Position numbers and translations under genes: made by a program
Shown: positions 49,701 through 59,603 of the stretch, piece after piece
How positions within the stretch are numbered: the first letter of the stretch is position 1
How the letters are laid out: every line of letters begins with the position of its first letter
The notes under the pieces: generated by a model
Database searches by the model: none
What the model was told of the DNA's origin: nothing
What the model saw: only the letters and a program-made list of their open reading frames with translations
From: Pseudooceanicola algae
Lineage (GTDB): Bacteria; Pseudomonadota; Alphaproteobacteria; Rhodobacterales; Rhodobacteraceae
DNA: 64,000 nucleotides
Assembly: GCF_003590145.2 (NCBI RefSeq)
Contig: NZ_CP060436.1
Span: 2,142,001-2,206,000, forward strand
Direction: 5' to 3'

Positions 49701-50861
49701 GTAGATGTCCATGAGCGCGGTGTTGCGGTTCATGTTCTTGTCCATCGCCATGGTGTTCCGCATGTACGGGCCCACGGTGATGTTGTCGATATCCAGCACG
49801 GGGATCTCGGTGATCCCGGCATCGATCAGGTCCTTGACGGTCCCGCCGATGATCTCGCCTTCCTTGTCGTATTCCAGGGTCAGTTCGTCCCCGGCTTCGA
49901 CGTAGATGGCGCCGTTGTCTTCGTTGATGATGTCCTTGGACACGAACTTGCCGACGATGCGGTCGAAGGGCATCAGCAGGTTCTTCACCGCTTCTTCGTC
50001 GATCAGCTTCTTGACGGCGCGCGGGGTCACCTTCTTGCCGGCTTCGGCAATGATCTCGCCCGAGTCGGCATCGACAAGGTCATAGGTCGGGCGCGTGCCA
50101 CGAACGCGCTCGGGGAAGAACTTGGTCACCCAGCCCTGGCCGCGACGGTAGGTGTAGTCAACCGTGTTGTAATAAGCGTCCATGATCGATTCCTGGTCCA
50201 GCCCGAGAGCATAGAGCAGGGTCGTCACCGGCAGTTTGCGACGACGGTCGATCCGGGCATAGACATTGTCCTTGGCGTCGAATTCGAAGTCGAGCCAGGA
50301 GCCACGGTAGGGAATGATCCGGCAGGCGAACAGCAGCTTGCCCGAGGAGTGCGTCTTGCCCTTGTCATGGTCGAAGAACACGCCGGGCGAACGGTGCATC
50401 TGGGACACGATCACACGTTCGGTGCCGTTCACGATGAACGTCCCGTTATGGGTCATCAGGGGCATGTCGCCCATGAAGACATCCTGTTCCTTGATGTCCT
50501 TGACCGACTTGGCGCCGGTATCTTCGTCGATATCGAAGACGATCAGACGCAGCGTGACCTTCAGCGGTCCGCTGTAGGTCATGTCGCGCTGCATGCATTC
50601 TTCGACGTCGTACTTGGGCTTTTCGAGCTCGTATTTCACGAACTCCAGAACAGCCGTCTCATTGAAATCCTTGATCGGGAACACCGACTGGAAAACACCC
50701 TTGATCCCTTCGCCATCGGCGGGGTCAATCTGGTCTCCGGATTTCAGGAAGAGTTCGTAGGAGCTTTTCTGAACCTCGATAAGGTTCGGCATTTCAAGAA
50801 CTTCGCGAATTTTACCGTAGTATTTGCGAAGACGTTTCTGACCAAGATAGGTCTGAGCCAT
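46725..50861 (-). CDS. rpoB: RNA polymerase beta subunit
   Basis: The 1378-residue beta subunit starts [18 protein letters not shown] (ATG after AAAGGTG); longer readings upstream are not family-like. The rifampicin pocket reads [20 protein letters not shown] with the usual Asp, His and Ser, so a rifampicin-sensitive polymerase is predicted. The C-terminal [17 protein letters not shown] block contacts the active site. A hairpin precedes it after rplL, allowing attenuation. Confidence 0.99.
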   Translation of the reverse strand: MAQTYLGQKRLRKYYGKIREVLEMPNLIEVQKSSYELFLKSGDQIDPADGEGIKGVFQSVFPIKDFNETAVLEFVKYELEKPKYDVEECMQRDMTYSGPLKVTLRLIVFDIDEDTGAKSVKDIKEQDVFMGDMPLMTHNGTFIVNGTERVIVSQMHRSPGVFFDHDKGKTHSSGKLLFACRIIPYRGSWLDFEFDAKDNVYARIDRRRKLPVTTLLYALGLDQESIMDAYYNTVDYTYRRGQGWVTKFFPERVRGTRPTYDLVDADSGEIIAEAGKKVTPRAVKKLIDEEAVKNLLMPFDRIVGKFVSKDIINEDNGAIYVEAGDELTLEYDKEGEIIGGTVKDLIDAGITEIPVLDIDNITVGPYMRNTMAMDKNMNRNTALMDIYRVMRPGEPPTVEAASNLFDTLFFDSERYDLSAVGRVKMNMRLALEKPDTQRTLDREDIVACIKALVELRDGKGEIDDIDHLGNRRVRSVGELMENQYRVGLLRMERAIKERMSSVEIDTVMPQDLINAKPAAAAVREFFGSSQLSQFMDQTNPLSEVTHKRRLSALGPGGLTRERAGFEVRDVHATHYGRMCPIETPEGPNIGLINSLATFARVNKYGFIETPYRVVKDKQVTDEVHYMSATEEQRHVVAQANASLDDGGVFTNEMVNTRQAGEYTLTPTENVDLIDVSPKQLVSVAASLIPFLENDDANRALMGSNMQRQAVPLLRAEAPLVGTGIEEVVARDSGAAIMAKRGGIIDQVDAQRIVIRATEDLELGDAGVDIYRMRKFQRSNQNTCINQRPLVKVGDKVVKGEVVADGPSTDMGELALGKNIIVAFMPWNGYNYEDSILISERISRDDVFTSIHIEEFEVAARDTKLGPEEITRDIPNVGEEALRNLDEAGIVYIGADVEPGDILVGKITPKGESPMTPEEKLLRAIFGEKASDVRDTSLRVKPGDYGTVVEVRVFNRHGVEKDERALQIEREEVEQLSRDRDDELAILDRNIYARLKDMLLGKKAVKGPKGVKAGSEITEDLLGMLSRGQWWQLALEDDQEAQIVEALNEQYEAQKRALDARFEDKVEKVRRGDDLPPGVMKMVKVFIAVKRKLQPGDKMAGRHGNKGVVSRVVPMEDMPFLEDGTPVDFCLNPLGVPSRMNVGQILETHTGWAARGLGLKIDDALQDYRRSGDMSPVREALRIAYGDDVYEEGFSVMDDDQMLEAAGNVTSGVPIATPVFDGAKEADVNDALRRAGFDESGQSVLFDGRTGEQFARKVTVGMKYLLKLHHLVDDKIHARSTGPYSLVTQQPLGGKAQFGGQRFGEMEVWALEAYGAAYTLQEMLTVKSDDVAGRTKVYESIVKGEDNFEAGVPESFNVLVKEVRGLGLNMELLDAEEEE

Positions 50862-51055
50862 GACAGAAGTCACCTTTCGTTTCTCATCGGAAGCGCGCGC
50901 CGTCGGGGCACCAGCGCACACGTCCCTGCGAGACAGGAGTTCGGATCAATGCCTGACCACCGGCCCAATGGTGGTCTCCCGATTCCGAACCTCCCTGAGG
51001 AAGAACCCGGCCGCTCCGACATCGGATAGCGACTGGCCCTTGCTGAGAAAGGTTC

Positions 51056-51084
51056 GGCTGAACGCGGAATCTCCGCGTTCAGCC
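51056..51084 (-). terminator. rplL-rpoB attenuator hairpin
   Basis: A perfect 13-bp stem (GGCTGAACGCGGA / TCCGCGTTCAGCC) with a 3-base loop lies between rplL and rpoB. As in E. coli, partial termination here would lower rpoBC relative to L7/L12. Confidence 0.8.
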
Positions 51085-51153
51085 CTTTCTTTGCTACCGT
51101 AGAAGGAGAACCCCTGCGGTGACAATCCCGTAAGCAGAGCTTCGGGAAGCCAA

Positions 51154-51531
51154 TTACTTGACTTCGACCTCGGCGCCAGCTGCTTCCAGCTTGCCTTTGA
51201 CTTCTTCGGCTTCTTCTTTCGAGACGCCTTCTTTGACGGCTTTGCCGCCGGCTTCAACGAGCTCTTTGGCTTCTTTGAGGCCCAGGCCGGTGATGGCGCG
51301 GACTTCTTTGATGACGTTGATTTTGGAAGCGCCGGCCGATTTCAGGATCACGTTGAATTCGGTTTGCTCTTCCTCGGCAGCGCCACCGGCGTCTGCCGGG
51401 CCGGCCATCATGACAGCGCCGCCAGCAGCGGGCTCGATGCCGTATTCGTCTTTGAGGATGGTTTTCAGTTCTTGTGCTTCGAGCAGCGTCAGACCAACGA
51501 TCTCTTCAGCAAGTTTTTTCAGATCAGCCAT
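51154..51531 (-). CDS. rplL: 50S ribosomal protein L7/L12
   Basis: The stalk protein recruits translation factors and is present in multiple copies. The 125-residue product has the N-terminal dimerisation part ([20 protein letters not shown]), an Ala/Gly hinge and the C-terminal factor-binding domain ([20 protein letters not shown]). It follows rplJ by 72 bp. Confidence 0.98.
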   Translation of the reverse strand: MADLKKLAEEIVGLTLLEAQELKTILKDEYGIEPAAGGAVMMAGPADAGGAAEEEQTEFNVILKSAGASKINVIKEVRAITGLGLKEAKELVEAGGKAVKEGVSKEEAEEVKGKLEAAGAEVEVK

Positions 51532-51603
51532 TGTGACTCTTTCCGTATATCTAGATGTGTTCCAACGTATGGGTGTGCAACCCTACGCCGGTCTCTTGAT
51601 TGC

Positions 51604-52119
51604 TTACGCCGCCGCCTTGTCCTCGATCGTGGACAAGATGGAGGCGATATTCGAAGCAGGGGCGCCAATGGCACCGGCGATGTTGGAAGCGGGTGCGCCG
51701 ATGCAGCCGACGATGGAAGCGATAAGCTCCTCGCGCGACGGCATTTTCGACACGGCCGCAACACCGGCCCGGTCCAGAGCGTTCTCACCCATTGCGCCGC
51801 CAAGAATTTCGAACTTCTTGTTCTCTTTGGCGAAGTCCTCGGCCACCTTGGCTGCTGCCACGGGGTCCTCGGAGAAGGTAAGCACGGTCATGCCCGTCAG
51901 GAGGTCAGCAATGCTTGCGCAGGGCTTGTCTTCCAGGGCGATCTTGGCGAGCCTGTTCTTGGCGACACGAACACTGGAACCTTGCTCACGAGCTTTGGCA
52001 CGCAGTGTCTGCATCTCGGCAACCGTGAGACCGGTGTAGTGGGCAACCACCACAACGCCAGAGCTTTCGAAGATCTGGCCGAGATCGTCGACCACTTTCT
52101 CTTTCTGGGCTCTATCCAC
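51604..52119 (-). CDS. rplJ: 50S ribosomal protein L10
   Basis: L10 anchors L7/L12 to 23S rRNA; in many bacteria the L10-L12 complex represses its own mRNA. The 171-residue product starts at a GTG with GGAG 9 bases upstream ([14 protein letters not shown]) and shows [16 protein letters not shown] rRNA-contact sequence ([14 protein letters not shown]). The long leader upstream fits autogenous control. Confidence 0.97.
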   Translation of the reverse strand: MDRAQKEKVVDDLGQIFESSGVVVVAHYTGLTVAEMQTLRAKAREQGSSVRVAKNRLAKIALEDKPCASIADLLTGMTVLTFSEDPVAAAKVAEDFAKENKKFEILGGAMGENALDRAGVAAVSKMPSREELIASIVGCIGAPASNIAGAIGAPASNIASILSTIEDKAAA

Positions 52120-52596
52120 AGTTTCACTCCAAGTAGGGAGGTTTGACCCTCCGGCTCAATTTTGCCGGAACGAACGTCCCGGCAAGCGGGTCCGTAACGG
52201 GTCCGTCCAAGGTCGCCCCAGGTGCCGCATGCGGTTACCTGAAGAAATCTGGTTCTTTCCCGTCTCAGGCAGGAATTATGGATGCAAAAGCGCAGCCACC
52301 CACCGTCTTGGACGAATCGCCAAGCCAACCGAATCCCGGATGGCCTGACAGAGCGCGTATCTAAGCGCTTTATCGGCAGATGTGAAGTGTAAATTTTGGA
52401 TGACCGATACGAACCGGACCCACGGCCACGCTGGACTGCGTCGCCATGATGTCTATTCTGTCGAACCGGGATCAGTGTAATCCGCTTCGCCGCGCGAGAC
52501 AAGCGGCAGTGCATCCCCCGGCACCGCCCGGTATGATGGACAACAGGATGCGACAAGCAAGCGGCGCGGGGCACCGCAGCCAAAGGGGACACGGGC
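52120..52596. other. Divergent region between rplJ and the YkgJ-like gene
   Basis: No gene is seen. About 230 bases form the rplJ leader, the expected place for L10 binding; I could not identify the consensus target with confidence. The remaining part contains the start region of the rightward cysteine-cluster gene without a clear promoter. Confidence 0.5.
52358..52386 (-). promoter_or_regulatory. Predicted promoter of rplJL-rpoBC
   Basis: TTCACA and TAGATA at exactly 17 bp lie about 239 bp before rplJ, again giving a long untranslated leader. Confidence 0.5.
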
Positions 52597-53355
52597 ATGA
52601 GGAAAACCACAGGCTCCAAGGGCAAGGTCACCGACATGGCGGCGCTGCGGCGCAAGCTGGCGAAATCCCGCGCCCGCGGCATGCCGAAGTTCCTCGAAGA
52701 CCGGGGGCGCCGGTTGCTGGATGCCTATCTTGCCACCTCGGATACCGATGGCCGCCCCTTTCGCGCCATGCTGGGCGAACTGGCCTCAGGCGAGGCGGCG
52801 CGCAAGCTGGCCGCGATGACGGGCGCCCAATTGCGGTCCGAACGCCCGGAGGAGCTGGAAAACGCCGCCTGCACCACGGGCTGCGCCTTTTGCTGCATCC
52901 TGCTGGAAGGCGATGGCGGGCTGATCACCGAAGCCGAAGCGACCACCCTGCACACCGCCCTGGCCCCGCTGACCGGACAGCCCGATGGTCGTGCCTGGAA
53001 CGCCCATGCCTGCGCCGCGCTCGACCCCGAAACCCGTCTGTGCCGCGCCTATGACGCCCGGCCAACGGTCTGCCGGTCCTTCATCAGTGTGGATGTCGAC
53101 GCCTGCCGCGAAAACGCCGAGGGCGGCGACGAGGACGGATCCGGGATGCTGGGCAATCACCTCGACTACCTCGCCGTGCTGGCCCTGTCCCGCGACCTGA
53201 TGCGGGGCACCGCGCTTGTCACGACCTACAGCATGCAGCAGATCACTTCGGCCGCCGTGGACGGAGCTCCTCTGGACACGGCCATGAAGCGCGCCCGCCA
53301 CAAGAGTAGCGAACTGGAAGATACCTGCGCGGATATTGGCAATTCGCCAAGTTGA
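52597..53355 (+). CDS. YkgJ-family cysteine cluster protein
   Basis: The 252-residue protein begins with a basic region and a helical part, then the zinc/iron-chelating cysteine cluster: CTTGCAFCC near residue 92, an HACAALDPETRLCRAYDARP block near residue 135 and TVCRSF. The CxxCC plus C...C arrangement is that of the YkgJ/UPF0153 family, whose function is not established. The ATG has an AAAGGGG site upstream. It is transcribed away from rplJ and appears to be a single-gene unit. Confidence 0.88.
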   Translation: MRKTTGSKGKVTDMAALRRKLAKSRARGMPKFLEDRGRRLLDAYLATSDTDGRPFRAMLGELASGEAARKLAAMTGAQLRSERPEELENAACTTGCAFCCILLEGDGGLITEAEATTLHTALAPLTGQPDGRAWNAHACAALDPETRLCRAYDARPTVCRSFISVDVDACRENAEGGDEDGSGMLGNHLDYLAVLALSRDLMRGTALVTTYSMQQITSAAVDGAPLDTAMKRARHKSSELEDTCADIGNSPS

Positions 53356-53493
53356 CGGGGTGAACTGGGCGGCCCCTGCCCCTTGGCCTCTCCGCCTATT
53401 CATCACCGCAACAGAGCTAAAGCCATTCTCCTCAGGTTCGATCAGTGTCAGCTTGGAGCCCGTCCCCCCTTTTGCGCAACGCCGACCCGGCTC

Positions 53494-53931
53494 TTAGAAT
53501 AACATCTTGTAGACATTACCGTTCGTGTCCTTGGCGATCCCATACCCATTGGCGGTGCCACTACCGGTGAAAAACTCAACGTCAAACCTTGTATTGTCAG
53601 AACAGGTAGCGAAAGCCTGTCCTTTATTCACGCCCGGCACGCTTCCGACGGTCGTGGAGTAGCCAGCTACTGCGCCATATTGGGCGAAGAGCGTTCCGGT
53701 TGACACGCTCGCATACTGGGGTGCCACGGAGGACCACTTCCCCGAACAAGCAGCTCCGTTTGGCATCGAAAAGTTAAAGTTCCCGGTGTTTCCAGCTATT
53801 CCGTCAACCGTCGCGACCAGAGTTGGCACTGGGTCTTTTTCGGTCAGAGGTCCCGAGACTGGATACAGGTTCGCCGTTGTCGAACACGCTGCTAGGCCAA
53901 GAAAAAACGCACACGAAAGTCGATTAATCAT
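53494..53931 (-). CDS. Hypothetical lipoprotein
   Basis: The 145-residue product has a short signal sequence with lipobox LAAC (Cys16), then a Ser/Thr/Gly-rich mature part with two further cysteines, GAACSGKW near residue 62 and ATCSDN near residue 110, that could form a disulfide. No family is recognised. The gene and its flanks are AT-richer than the neighbours, and it sits alone between rplA and the YkgJ-like gene, consistent with a horizontally acquired or fast-evolving gene. Confidence 0.7.
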   Translation of the reverse strand: MINRLSCAFFLGLAACSTTANLYPVSGPLTEKDPVPTLVATVDGIAGNTGNFNFSMPNGAACSGKWSSVAPQYASVSTGTLFAQYGAVAGYSTTVGSVPGVNKGQAFATCSDNTRFDVEFFTGSGTANGYGIAKDTNGNVYKMLF

Positions 53932-54149
53932 CAGAGTTCCTTTTCAAATAAACCTCCCTCCAAAGCGCTCCTTCTGCACCAAAGGATGGATTTCCCGAAA
54001 TTGCATCATCTTTACTTGGGATTACCCGACTGCCTGCATTCGATCAACAAGGCCGACACTTTACGAAAGCTATGTACCGGCTCTCAGTTTTGCCCCGCAC
54101 AGCCAGCCGTCCCGCGCCCATTCAGGAACCCTTCCCCCCGCGAAACGAA

Positions 54150-54177
54150 AAAAGGCGGCCCCAAAGGACCGCCTTTT
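54150..54177 (-). terminator. Terminator of rplK-rplA
   Basis: A stem AAAAGGCGG / CCGCCTTTT (extended inside by two pairs across a mismatch) is followed by TTTCGTTTCG on the minus strand, 20 bp past the rplA stop. Confidence 0.9.
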
Positions 54178-54197
54178 CCAATTCTATCCGGGTCGGA

Positions 54198-54896
54198 TCA
54201 GTTGCCGGTGGCCGAGCTGATGTCGACCGAGACGCCCGGGCCCATCGAGGAGCTGAGCGAGACCTTTTGCAGATAGGCGCCCTTGGCACCGGTCGGCTTG
54301 GCCTTGGACACTGCATCCACGAAGGCACGGATGTTTTCGACCAGCTTGGCTTCGTCGAAGGAGGCCTTGCCGACGCCGGCGTGCACGACACCGGCTTTTT
54401 CCGCCTTGAACTGGACTTCGCCGCCCTTGGCCGCTTTCACGGCGTCAGCGACGTCCATGGTCACGGTGCCGACCTTGGGGTTCGGCATCAGGTTGCGCGG
54501 GCCGAGGATCTTGCCGAGACGACCGACGACGGGCATCATGTCCGGGGTGGCGATGCAACGATCGAAATCGAGCTTGCCGCCCTGGATGGCTTCCATCAGG
54601 TCTTCCGCGCCGACGATGTCTGCGCCAGCCGCGGTGGCTTCGTCTGCCTTGGGGCCACGGGCGAAGACGGCAACGCGCACGTCCTTGCCGGTGCCGTTCG
54701 GAAGACCGACCACGCCACGGACCATCTGGTCCGCGTGACGGGGGTCAACGCCGAGGTTCAGCGAGATTTCAACGGTTTCGTCGAATTTCGCGGTGGCATT
54801 GGCTTTCACCAGGGCCACGGCTTCCTCGACGGTGATGTCTTCCTTGCCGGCGAAGGCTTCGCGAGCGGCGCGGGTACGTTTACCGAACTTTGCCAT
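54198..54896 (-). CDS. rplA: 50S ribosomal protein L1
   Basis: L1 forms the mobile E-site stalk and represses the L11 operon in many bacteria. The 232-residue protein starts [20 protein letters not shown] and contains the signature [18 protein letters not shown] and [15 protein letters not shown]. It starts one base after the rplK stop. Confidence 0.98.
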   Translation of the reverse strand: MAKFGKRTRAAREAFAGKEDITVEEAVALVKANATAKFDETVEISLNLGVDPRHADQMVRGVVGLPNGTGKDVRVAVFARGPKADEATAAGADIVGAEDLMEAIQGGKLDFDRCIATPDMMPVVGRLGKILGPRNLMPNPKVGTVTMDVADAVKAAKGGEVQFKAEKAGVVHAGVGKASFDEAKLVENIRAFVDAVSKAKPTGAKGAYLQKVSLSSSMGPGVSVDISSATGN

Positions 54897-54897
54897 C

Positions 54898-55323
54898 TTA
54901 CTTAACCTCGATGCCCATGGAGCGGGCGGAGCCCAGGATGATCTGCATTGCGCCTTCGATGTCGTTGGCGTTCAGATCTTTCATTTTCGCCTCGGCGATT
55001 TCCTTCACCTGGGCTGCAGTCACCGTACCGGCGGTCTGCTTGCCGGGGGTGTTGGCACCGGACTTCAGCTTGGCGGCCTTCTTCAGGTAATAAGACGCGG
55101 GAGGCGTCTTGATTTCCATGGTGAAGGACTTGTCCTGGTAATAGGTGATCACGGTCGGGCACGGCGCGCCGGGCTCCATTTCCTGCGTCTTGGCGTTGAA
55201 CGCCTTGCAGAATTCCATGATGTTGATACCGCGCTGACCGAGGGCGGGACCCACGGGCGGCGACGGGTTTGCCTTACCGGCAGGCACTTGCAGCTTGAGG
55301 CTGCCTACGAGCTTCTTGGCCAT
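54898..55323 (-). CDS. rplK: 50S ribosomal protein L11
   Basis: L11 forms the GTPase-associated centre with 23S rRNA. The 141-residue product has the Pro-rich N-terminal [25 protein letters not shown] segment and the C-terminal RNA-binding motif around [23 protein letters not shown] sequence ([17 protein letters not shown]). Lys-rich N-terminus is the usual site of methylation by PrmA. Confidence 0.98.
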   Translation of the reverse strand: MAKKLVGSLKLQVPAGKANPSPPVGPALGQRGINIMEFCKAFNAKTQEMEPGAPCPTVITYYQDKSFTMEIKTPPASYYLKKAAKLKSGANTPGKQTAGTVTAAQVKEIAEAKMKDLNANDIEGAMQIILGSARSMGIEVK

Positions 55324-55342
55324 GAGCCATCTCCTTTGTCAT

Positions 55343-55368
55343 CGGTGCATGAAATCACGCACCCTACG
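55343..55368 (-). repeat. Palindromic repeat copy upstream of rplK
   Basis: GGTGCATG-AAAT-CACGCACC followed by CTACG, one mismatch in the stem. It is a member of the GTAGGGTGCGTG family also seen near 25.6 and 38.7 kb. A second hairpin, GACGCGTC twice around ACTGAG (55466-55487), lies between it and nusG. Confidence 0.7.
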
Positions 55369-55497
55369 AGGCAACCGACGCGTCGGCGCCTCGTCTGCTA
55401 GCGCGGTGCGGTCCGGACACGCGTGCCCTCGCCTCCCGCGAACGATGCCGGCCCTGCCCCGGCGGGACGCGTCACTGAGGACGCGTCGTGACGCAGG

Positions 55498-56028
55498 TCA
55501 TTGCTTGCCGACCTGCGTGAATTCCAGTTCGACCGGGGTTTCGCGGCCGAAGATCGAGACCGAGACCTTGAGACGCTGGTTGTCCTCGTCGACCTCTTCG
55601 ATCATGCCGTCGAAGCCTTCGAACGGCCCGTCGTTGACCTTCACCTTTTCGCCGATCTCGAAGTGGATCAGGGTCCGGGGGGCGTCTTCGCCTTCCTGGA
55701 CACGGTTCAGGATCTGGTTCACCTCTGCATCACGCATCGGCATCGGGCGCCCCTGCGGACCAAGGAAGCCCGTCACGCGGTTGATCGAGTTGATCAGGTG
55801 ATAGCCCTGATCCGACATCTCCATATGCACCAGCACGTAGCCGGGCATGAAGCGGCGCTCTGCGGTCACTTTCTTGCCGCGGCGCACTTCGATCACTTCT
55901 TCGGTCGGTACGAGCACTTCGTCGATCTGGTCTTCAAGACCTTTCTCCTCGACGCTCGTCCGGATCTGCTCGGCGATCTTCTTTTCGAAGTTCGAGAGGA
56001 CCGAGACCGAGTACCACCGTTTCGCCAT
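55498..56028 (-). CDS. nusG: Transcription termination/antitermination factor NusG
   Basis: NusG binds RNA polymerase, aids Rho and couples transcription with translation. The 176-residue product starts [20 protein letters not shown], contains the NGN domain with [14 protein letters not shown] and a C-terminal KOW domain ([23 protein letters not shown]). The start chosen matches relatives; longer readings upstream are not conserved. It follows secE after 250 bp. Confidence 0.98.
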   Translation of the reverse strand: MAKRWYSVSVLSNFEKKIAEQIRTSVEEKGLEDQIDEVLVPTEEVIEVRRGKKVTAERRFMPGYVLVHMEMSDQGYHLINSINRVTGFLGPQGRPMPMRDAEVNQILNRVQEGEDAPRTLIHFEIGEKVKVNDGPFEGFDGMIEEVDEDNQRLKVSVSIFGRETPVELEFTQVGKQ

Positions 56029-56278
56029 GTCGCAACGACCCTTGTATTCCGTTCGGCCCTGCGGCCGGTTTCTGTCTTGTCGGACGAGAGGTTCCCGTCC
56101 TGTCCCGAACGGGTCACCCCATCCGCAATCTGCCTTGCCCCAATAGAAAATCGGCGCGAGGCTCGAATCGCCGCGCGCCATATTGAGGGAACAGGGCGTC
56201 ACATACAAAGATGCGCCGCCGCTTGCAAGCCTGTCGACCGGTGATCACCGCGCCAGCCGGCCTGCCTGTTGCCCGGTG

Positions 56279-56470
56279 TCAGCCGAACAGGCCCAGGATA
56301 CCTTGCAGACCGGCGCGGATGCCGACGTCGACCAGGGCAAAGAAGACCGCCGTCAGCGCCGCCATGACGAAGACCATGATCGTCGTCAGCAGCACCTCGC
56401 GCCGGGTGGGCCAGGTAACCTTGCCGATCTCGGCACGGGTCTGCTGGATGAATTGCAACGGGTTCGCCAT
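56279..56470 (-). CDS. secE: Preprotein translocase subunit SecE
   Basis: SecE stabilises SecY in the translocon. The 63-residue product has the short alphaproteobacterial form: an amphipathic helix with VTWPTRREVL and one membrane span (about residues 28-50). ATG chosen with GAGG 9 bases upstream; an ATG three codons earlier is possible. It lies downstream of tRNA-Trp. Confidence 0.96.
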   Translation of the reverse strand: MANPLQFIQQTRAEIGKVTWPTRREVLLTTIMVFVMAALTAVFFALVDVGIRAGLQGILGLFG

Positions 56471-56687
56471 GGGTGGCATCCTCGGATCATTAAATCTCGG
56501 GGCACGGGGCCGGCCCGCGCGGTTCGGGGTGACATACGCCGCCCGCCCGCGCTTTTCAAGCCATCCGCTACGGTGACGGGGACGCGACGAGGTGCCGCGC
56601 GCAACGGGACCGGAAAACACCCCCTGCGCCACAAGGCAACATCCCCCGGAGGGCGGTGCGTTCAACAATGCCTTGAAGGAGGCGGAC

Positions 56688-56763
56688 TGGCAGGGGCTGA
56701 GGGACTCGAACCCACGACCCTCGGTTTTGGAGACCGATGCTCTACCAACTGAGCTAAACCCCT
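56688..56763 (-). tRNA. tRNA-Trp (CCA anticodon)
   Basis: A complete 76-base cloverleaf: acceptor AGGGGTT pairs with AGCCCCT, D-arm GCTC-AGTTGGTA-GAGC, anticodon loop CTCCAAA with anticodon CCA, T-arm with GTTCGAGTC, discriminator G and encoded CCA end. It precedes secE on the same strand, as is common in this group. Confidence 0.97.
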
Positions 56764-56775
56764 AGTCCGTGGCCG

Positions 56776-56804
56776 GGGATAGGCCAGCGGCGCGCGAAGA
56801 TCAA
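56776..56804 (-). promoter_or_regulatory. Predicted promoter of tRNA-Trp-secE-nusG
   Basis: TTGATC and TATCCC at exactly 17 bp lie 13 bp before the mature tRNA-Trp 5' end. Confidence 0.6.
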
Positions 56805-56855
56805 GAGGCCCCACGCCCCGGACCCCGGATTTTTCGCCTGCCCTCGCGCCAATCA

Positions 56856-57968
56856 TCACTCCATCCAGTGGAACCAGCGCAGGATCACCACCAGCACGCC
56901 GGCAAAGGCCACCAGCCCGGCGGTCACGAACCAGAAGGCATCGACTTCGCGGGCGCCGGGAATGCCTTCGACGTTGATCCCCAGCAAGCCGGTCACGAAG
57001 GTCAGCGGCAGGAATACCCCCGAGATCACCGCGAGGATGTACATGTGCCGGTTCAGCCGGTCCGACAACTGCCCGGTCAGGTCGTCGCGCAGCACGACAA
57101 GGGAATCCCGCAGCTCGTCCACGTTTTCCGACAGGCGGCGCATGCGGGCGTGATTCTCTGATATCTGGCGCAGGTCGCGATCCAGCAGCAGCGGACTGCC
57201 GCTGGACAGCAGCGCCCCGAGCGCCTCTGCCTGAGACGGCGCATGGCGGCGCAGTTTCACCACGCCAAGGCGGCGTGCGGCGATCTCCCGGCGCAGGGCC
57301 GGGTCGGGCTGTTCGACCACATTGGCCTCCAGCGCGTCGACCTGATCTTCCAGCGCCTCGACCACCGGTTCCAGCTGGTCGGCAAGGCGACGCACGATCG
57401 CGGCGATGAAGGCCCCCGGCGTGGTCGGCGCATCGCCATGGGCGACCAGATGCGTTACTTCGTCCAGGGCATGCACCGGGTCGTTGGACAGGGTCACGAT
57501 TGCCTTGTCGTCGACCCAGATACGCAGGGCGATCATGTCGAGCGGATCAGCCCCGGCGATGACATTGATGCTGCGCAGGACGATGAACAGCCCACCGCCG
57601 ACCCGTGTCGCACGGGAATGGGCATCGGGACGGGTCAGCCCGTCGATCACCCAATCCTCCAGATCCGGCAGATGGGCGCGCAGCCAGTCGCGCGCACCCG
57701 GAGACCGGTCGTCCAGATGTGCCCAGGTAAAGACCGGGCTGGCCAGGTCCGAACCGATGCCGATGGGATCCAGCGCCCGCCCCCTGTCCTGCCCGGCCAG
57801 CACATAGGCGCAATGCAGGCAGTCCTGCGGCAGGCCGTCTGGGGCTTCGGGTATCGTGTGTTGCGGCCGAGGTGTCGATGTGTCGCCGGACACCAGATTT
57901 TCGGCGGTATCGGCATCGGCGGTTTCGGGATCCGCCCTGCGGTCGTCGGAAGACTTTTCTGTGGTCAT
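56856..57968 (-). CDS. ZntB/CorA-family divalent cation transporter
   Basis: The 370-residue protein starts at an ATG behind GGAGG (MTTEKSSDDRRADPETADA) and has an acidic N-terminal tail, a large cytoplasmic domain with long helices, and two C-terminal membrane spans (about residues 308-328 and 343-363). Between them is GINVEGIPG, the ZntB version of the CorA GMN signature. ZntB members move zinc rather than magnesium in studied cases; the ion here is not shown. It sits between tuf and tRNA-Trp. Confidence 0.9.
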   Translation of the reverse strand: MTTEKSSDDRRADPETADADTAENLVSGDTSTPRPQHTIPEAPDGLPQDCLHCAYVLAGQDRGRALDPIGIGSDLASPVFTWAHLDDRSPGARDWLRAHLPDLEDWVIDGLTRPDAHSRATRVGGGLFIVLRSINVIAGADPLDMIALRIWVDDKAIVTLSNDPVHALDEVTHLVAHGDAPTTPGAFIAAIVRRLADQLEPVVEALEDQVDALEANVVEQPDPALRREIAARRLGVVKLRRHAPSQAEALGALLSSGSPLLLDRDLRQISENHARMRRLSENVDELRDSLVVLRDDLTGQLSDRLNRHMYILAVISGVFLPLTFVTGLLGINVEGIPGAREVDAFWFVTAGLVAFAGVLVVILRWFHWME

Positions 57969-58235
57969 ATTCCTCCGCCCCGGTTGCGGGACGCCCCCTG
58001 ATGCGGAACGCAATTTGCGGCAAGTTATCGCATGACCGCCCCGAAATCGCGGGCTTATTCCATGTCGGTACGCGAAAATCTCCCCCGATCGCCTGGCCGC
58101 GCAAAAATGGGAAGATCCGGCATCGAGGGCCGCGCTCAAGACGGCGAAAAGAAAACGAGCGGCCCTTTTCAGGAACGCTCGTCTGATCTTGCCAGGCAAA
58201 GGCACGCGCTCCGGGACCGGAGCGCGCCAGAGGCC

Positions 58236-59411
58236 TTACTCGATGATTTTCGAGACGACGCCCGACCCGACGGTCCGGCCACCTTCACGGATGGCGAAGC
58301 GCAGGCGCTCTTCCATCGCGATCGGGGCGATCAGTTCGACTTCGAACTTCAGGTTGTCGCCGGGCATGACCATTTCCGTGCCCTCGGGCAGGTTGACGGT
58401 GCCGGTGACGTCCGTGGTCCGGAAGTAGAACTGCGGGCGGTAGTTGGCGAAGAACGGCGTGTGACGGCCGCCTTCATCCTTCGTCAGGATGTAGGCTTCG
58501 GCTTCGAACTTGGTGTGCGGGTTCACCGACTTGGGCTTGCAGAGAACCTGACCACGTTCGACACCTTCACGGTCGATGCCGCGCAGCAGAACGCCGACGT
58601 TGTCGCCCGCTTCCCCACGATCCAGCAGCTTGCGGAACATTTCCACACCGGTGCAGGTCGTTTTCTTGGTGTCCTTGATGCCGACGATTTCCAGTTCGTC
58701 GCCGACGTTGACAACGCCACGCTCGACACGGCCGGTCACAACCGTACCACGACCGGAGATCGAGAACACGTCTTCGATCGGCATCAGGAACGGCTGGTCG
58801 ATCGCGCGCTCGGGCTGCGGGATGTAGTCATCCACGGCCGCCAGCAGTTCACGGATCTTGTCTTCGCCGATCGCGTTGTCGCGGCCTTCCAGAGCGGCCA
58901 GGGCCGAACCGGCGATGACCGGGATGTCGTCGCCCGGGTATTCGTAGGCCGACAGCAGCTCGCGGATTTCCATTTCGACCAGCTCGAGAAGCTCTTCGTC
59001 GTCGACCTGGTCAACCTTGTTCATGAAGACGACCATGGCGGGGATACCCACCTGGCGACCCAGCAGGATGTGCTCGCGCGTTTGCGGCATGGGGCCGTCA
59101 GCGGCGTTCACGACCAGGATCGCACCGTCCATCTGGGCGGCACCGGTGATCATGTTCTTCACGTAGTCGGCGTGGCCGGGGCAGTCGACGTGCGCGTAGT
59201 GACGGTTTTCCGTCTCGTATTCCACGTGCGCGGTCGAGATCGTGATGCCACGGGCCTTTTCTTCCGGCGCGCCATCGATCTGGTCGTAGGCCTGGAAGTC
59301 GCCGAAGTATTTCGTGATCGCAGCCGTCAGCGTCGTCTTGCCGTGGTCAACGTGACCGATCGTGCCGATGTTGCAGTGCGGTTTGCCGCGTTCGAACTTT
59401 GCCTTGCCCAT
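58236..59411 (-). CDS. tuf: Elongation factor Tu (copy 2)
   Basis: Second EF-Tu gene, encoding the same 391-residue protein as the copy in the str operon. The nucleotide sequences look identical along the gene in the lines compared, while the flanks diverge directly outside the start codon and just beyond the stop. It stands as its own unit with a promoter upstream. Two tuf copies near fusA and near secE-nusG are common in proteobacteria. Confidence 0.98.
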   Translation of the reverse strand: MGKAKFERGKPHCNIGTIGHVDHGKTTLTAAITKYFGDFQAYDQIDGAPEEKARGITISTAHVEYETENRHYAHVDCPGHADYVKNMITGAAQMDGAILVVNAADGPMPQTREHILLGRQVGIPAMVVFMNKVDQVDDEELLELVEMEIRELLSAYEYPGDDIPVIAGSALAALEGRDNAIGEDKIRELLAAVDDYIPQPERAIDQPFLMPIEDVFSISGRGTVVTGRVERGVVNVGDELEIVGIKDTKKTTCTGVEMFRKLLDRGEAGDNVGVLLRGIDREGVERGQVLCKPKSVNPHTKFEAEAYILTKDEGGRHTPFFANYRPQFYFRTTDVTGTVNLPEGTEMVMPGDNLKFEVELIAPIAMEERLRFAIREGGRTVGSGVVSKIIE

Positions 59412-59463
59412 ACTGAGGCGCCTCTATGCTTGGGGGCCATCGGCCCGATTTCACTCCGGGCGC

Positions 59464-59492
59464 GATTTATTAAGTCCGGGCAGGAAAATCAA
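59464..59492 (-). promoter_or_regulatory. Predicted promoter of tuf copy 2
   Basis: TTGATT and TAAATC at exactly 17 bp lie about 53 bp before the start codon. Confidence 0.6.
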
Positions 59493-59549
59493 GCGTCTCT
59501 TGATCGCTTTCCGGTCTCCTGGGCCTTGTCTGTCACGGTCCGACACGCG

Positions 59550-59580
59550 GGACCCCAGCGGCAGTCCTGCCTTGGGGTCC
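59550..59580 (-). terminator. Terminator of the lipoprotein gene upstream of tuf
   Basis: An 8-bp stem (GGACCCCA / TGGGGTCC) encloses an inner GGCAG/CTGCC stem, 24 bp past the lipoprotein stop and before the tuf promoter. Confidence 0.65.
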
Positions 59581-59603
59581 GGCCGTGGCACCAACCAGAT
59601 GGC

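Noticed and set aside
42389-51029. Very long open frames (over 1,400 codons each) on the plus strand opposite rpoC and rpoB
   Set aside because: They mirror conserved RNA polymerase genes in a GC-rich genome, where antisense frames stay open by codon bias. Their translations are Asp/His/Arg/Gln-rich and resemble no family.
51541-51603. Fifth copy of the GTAGGGTGCG palindrome between rplJ and rplL
   Set aside because: The sequence there (CGTATGGGT...ACCCTACG) shares only the outer flank and lacks the GGTGCG/CGCACC core, so it was not counted.
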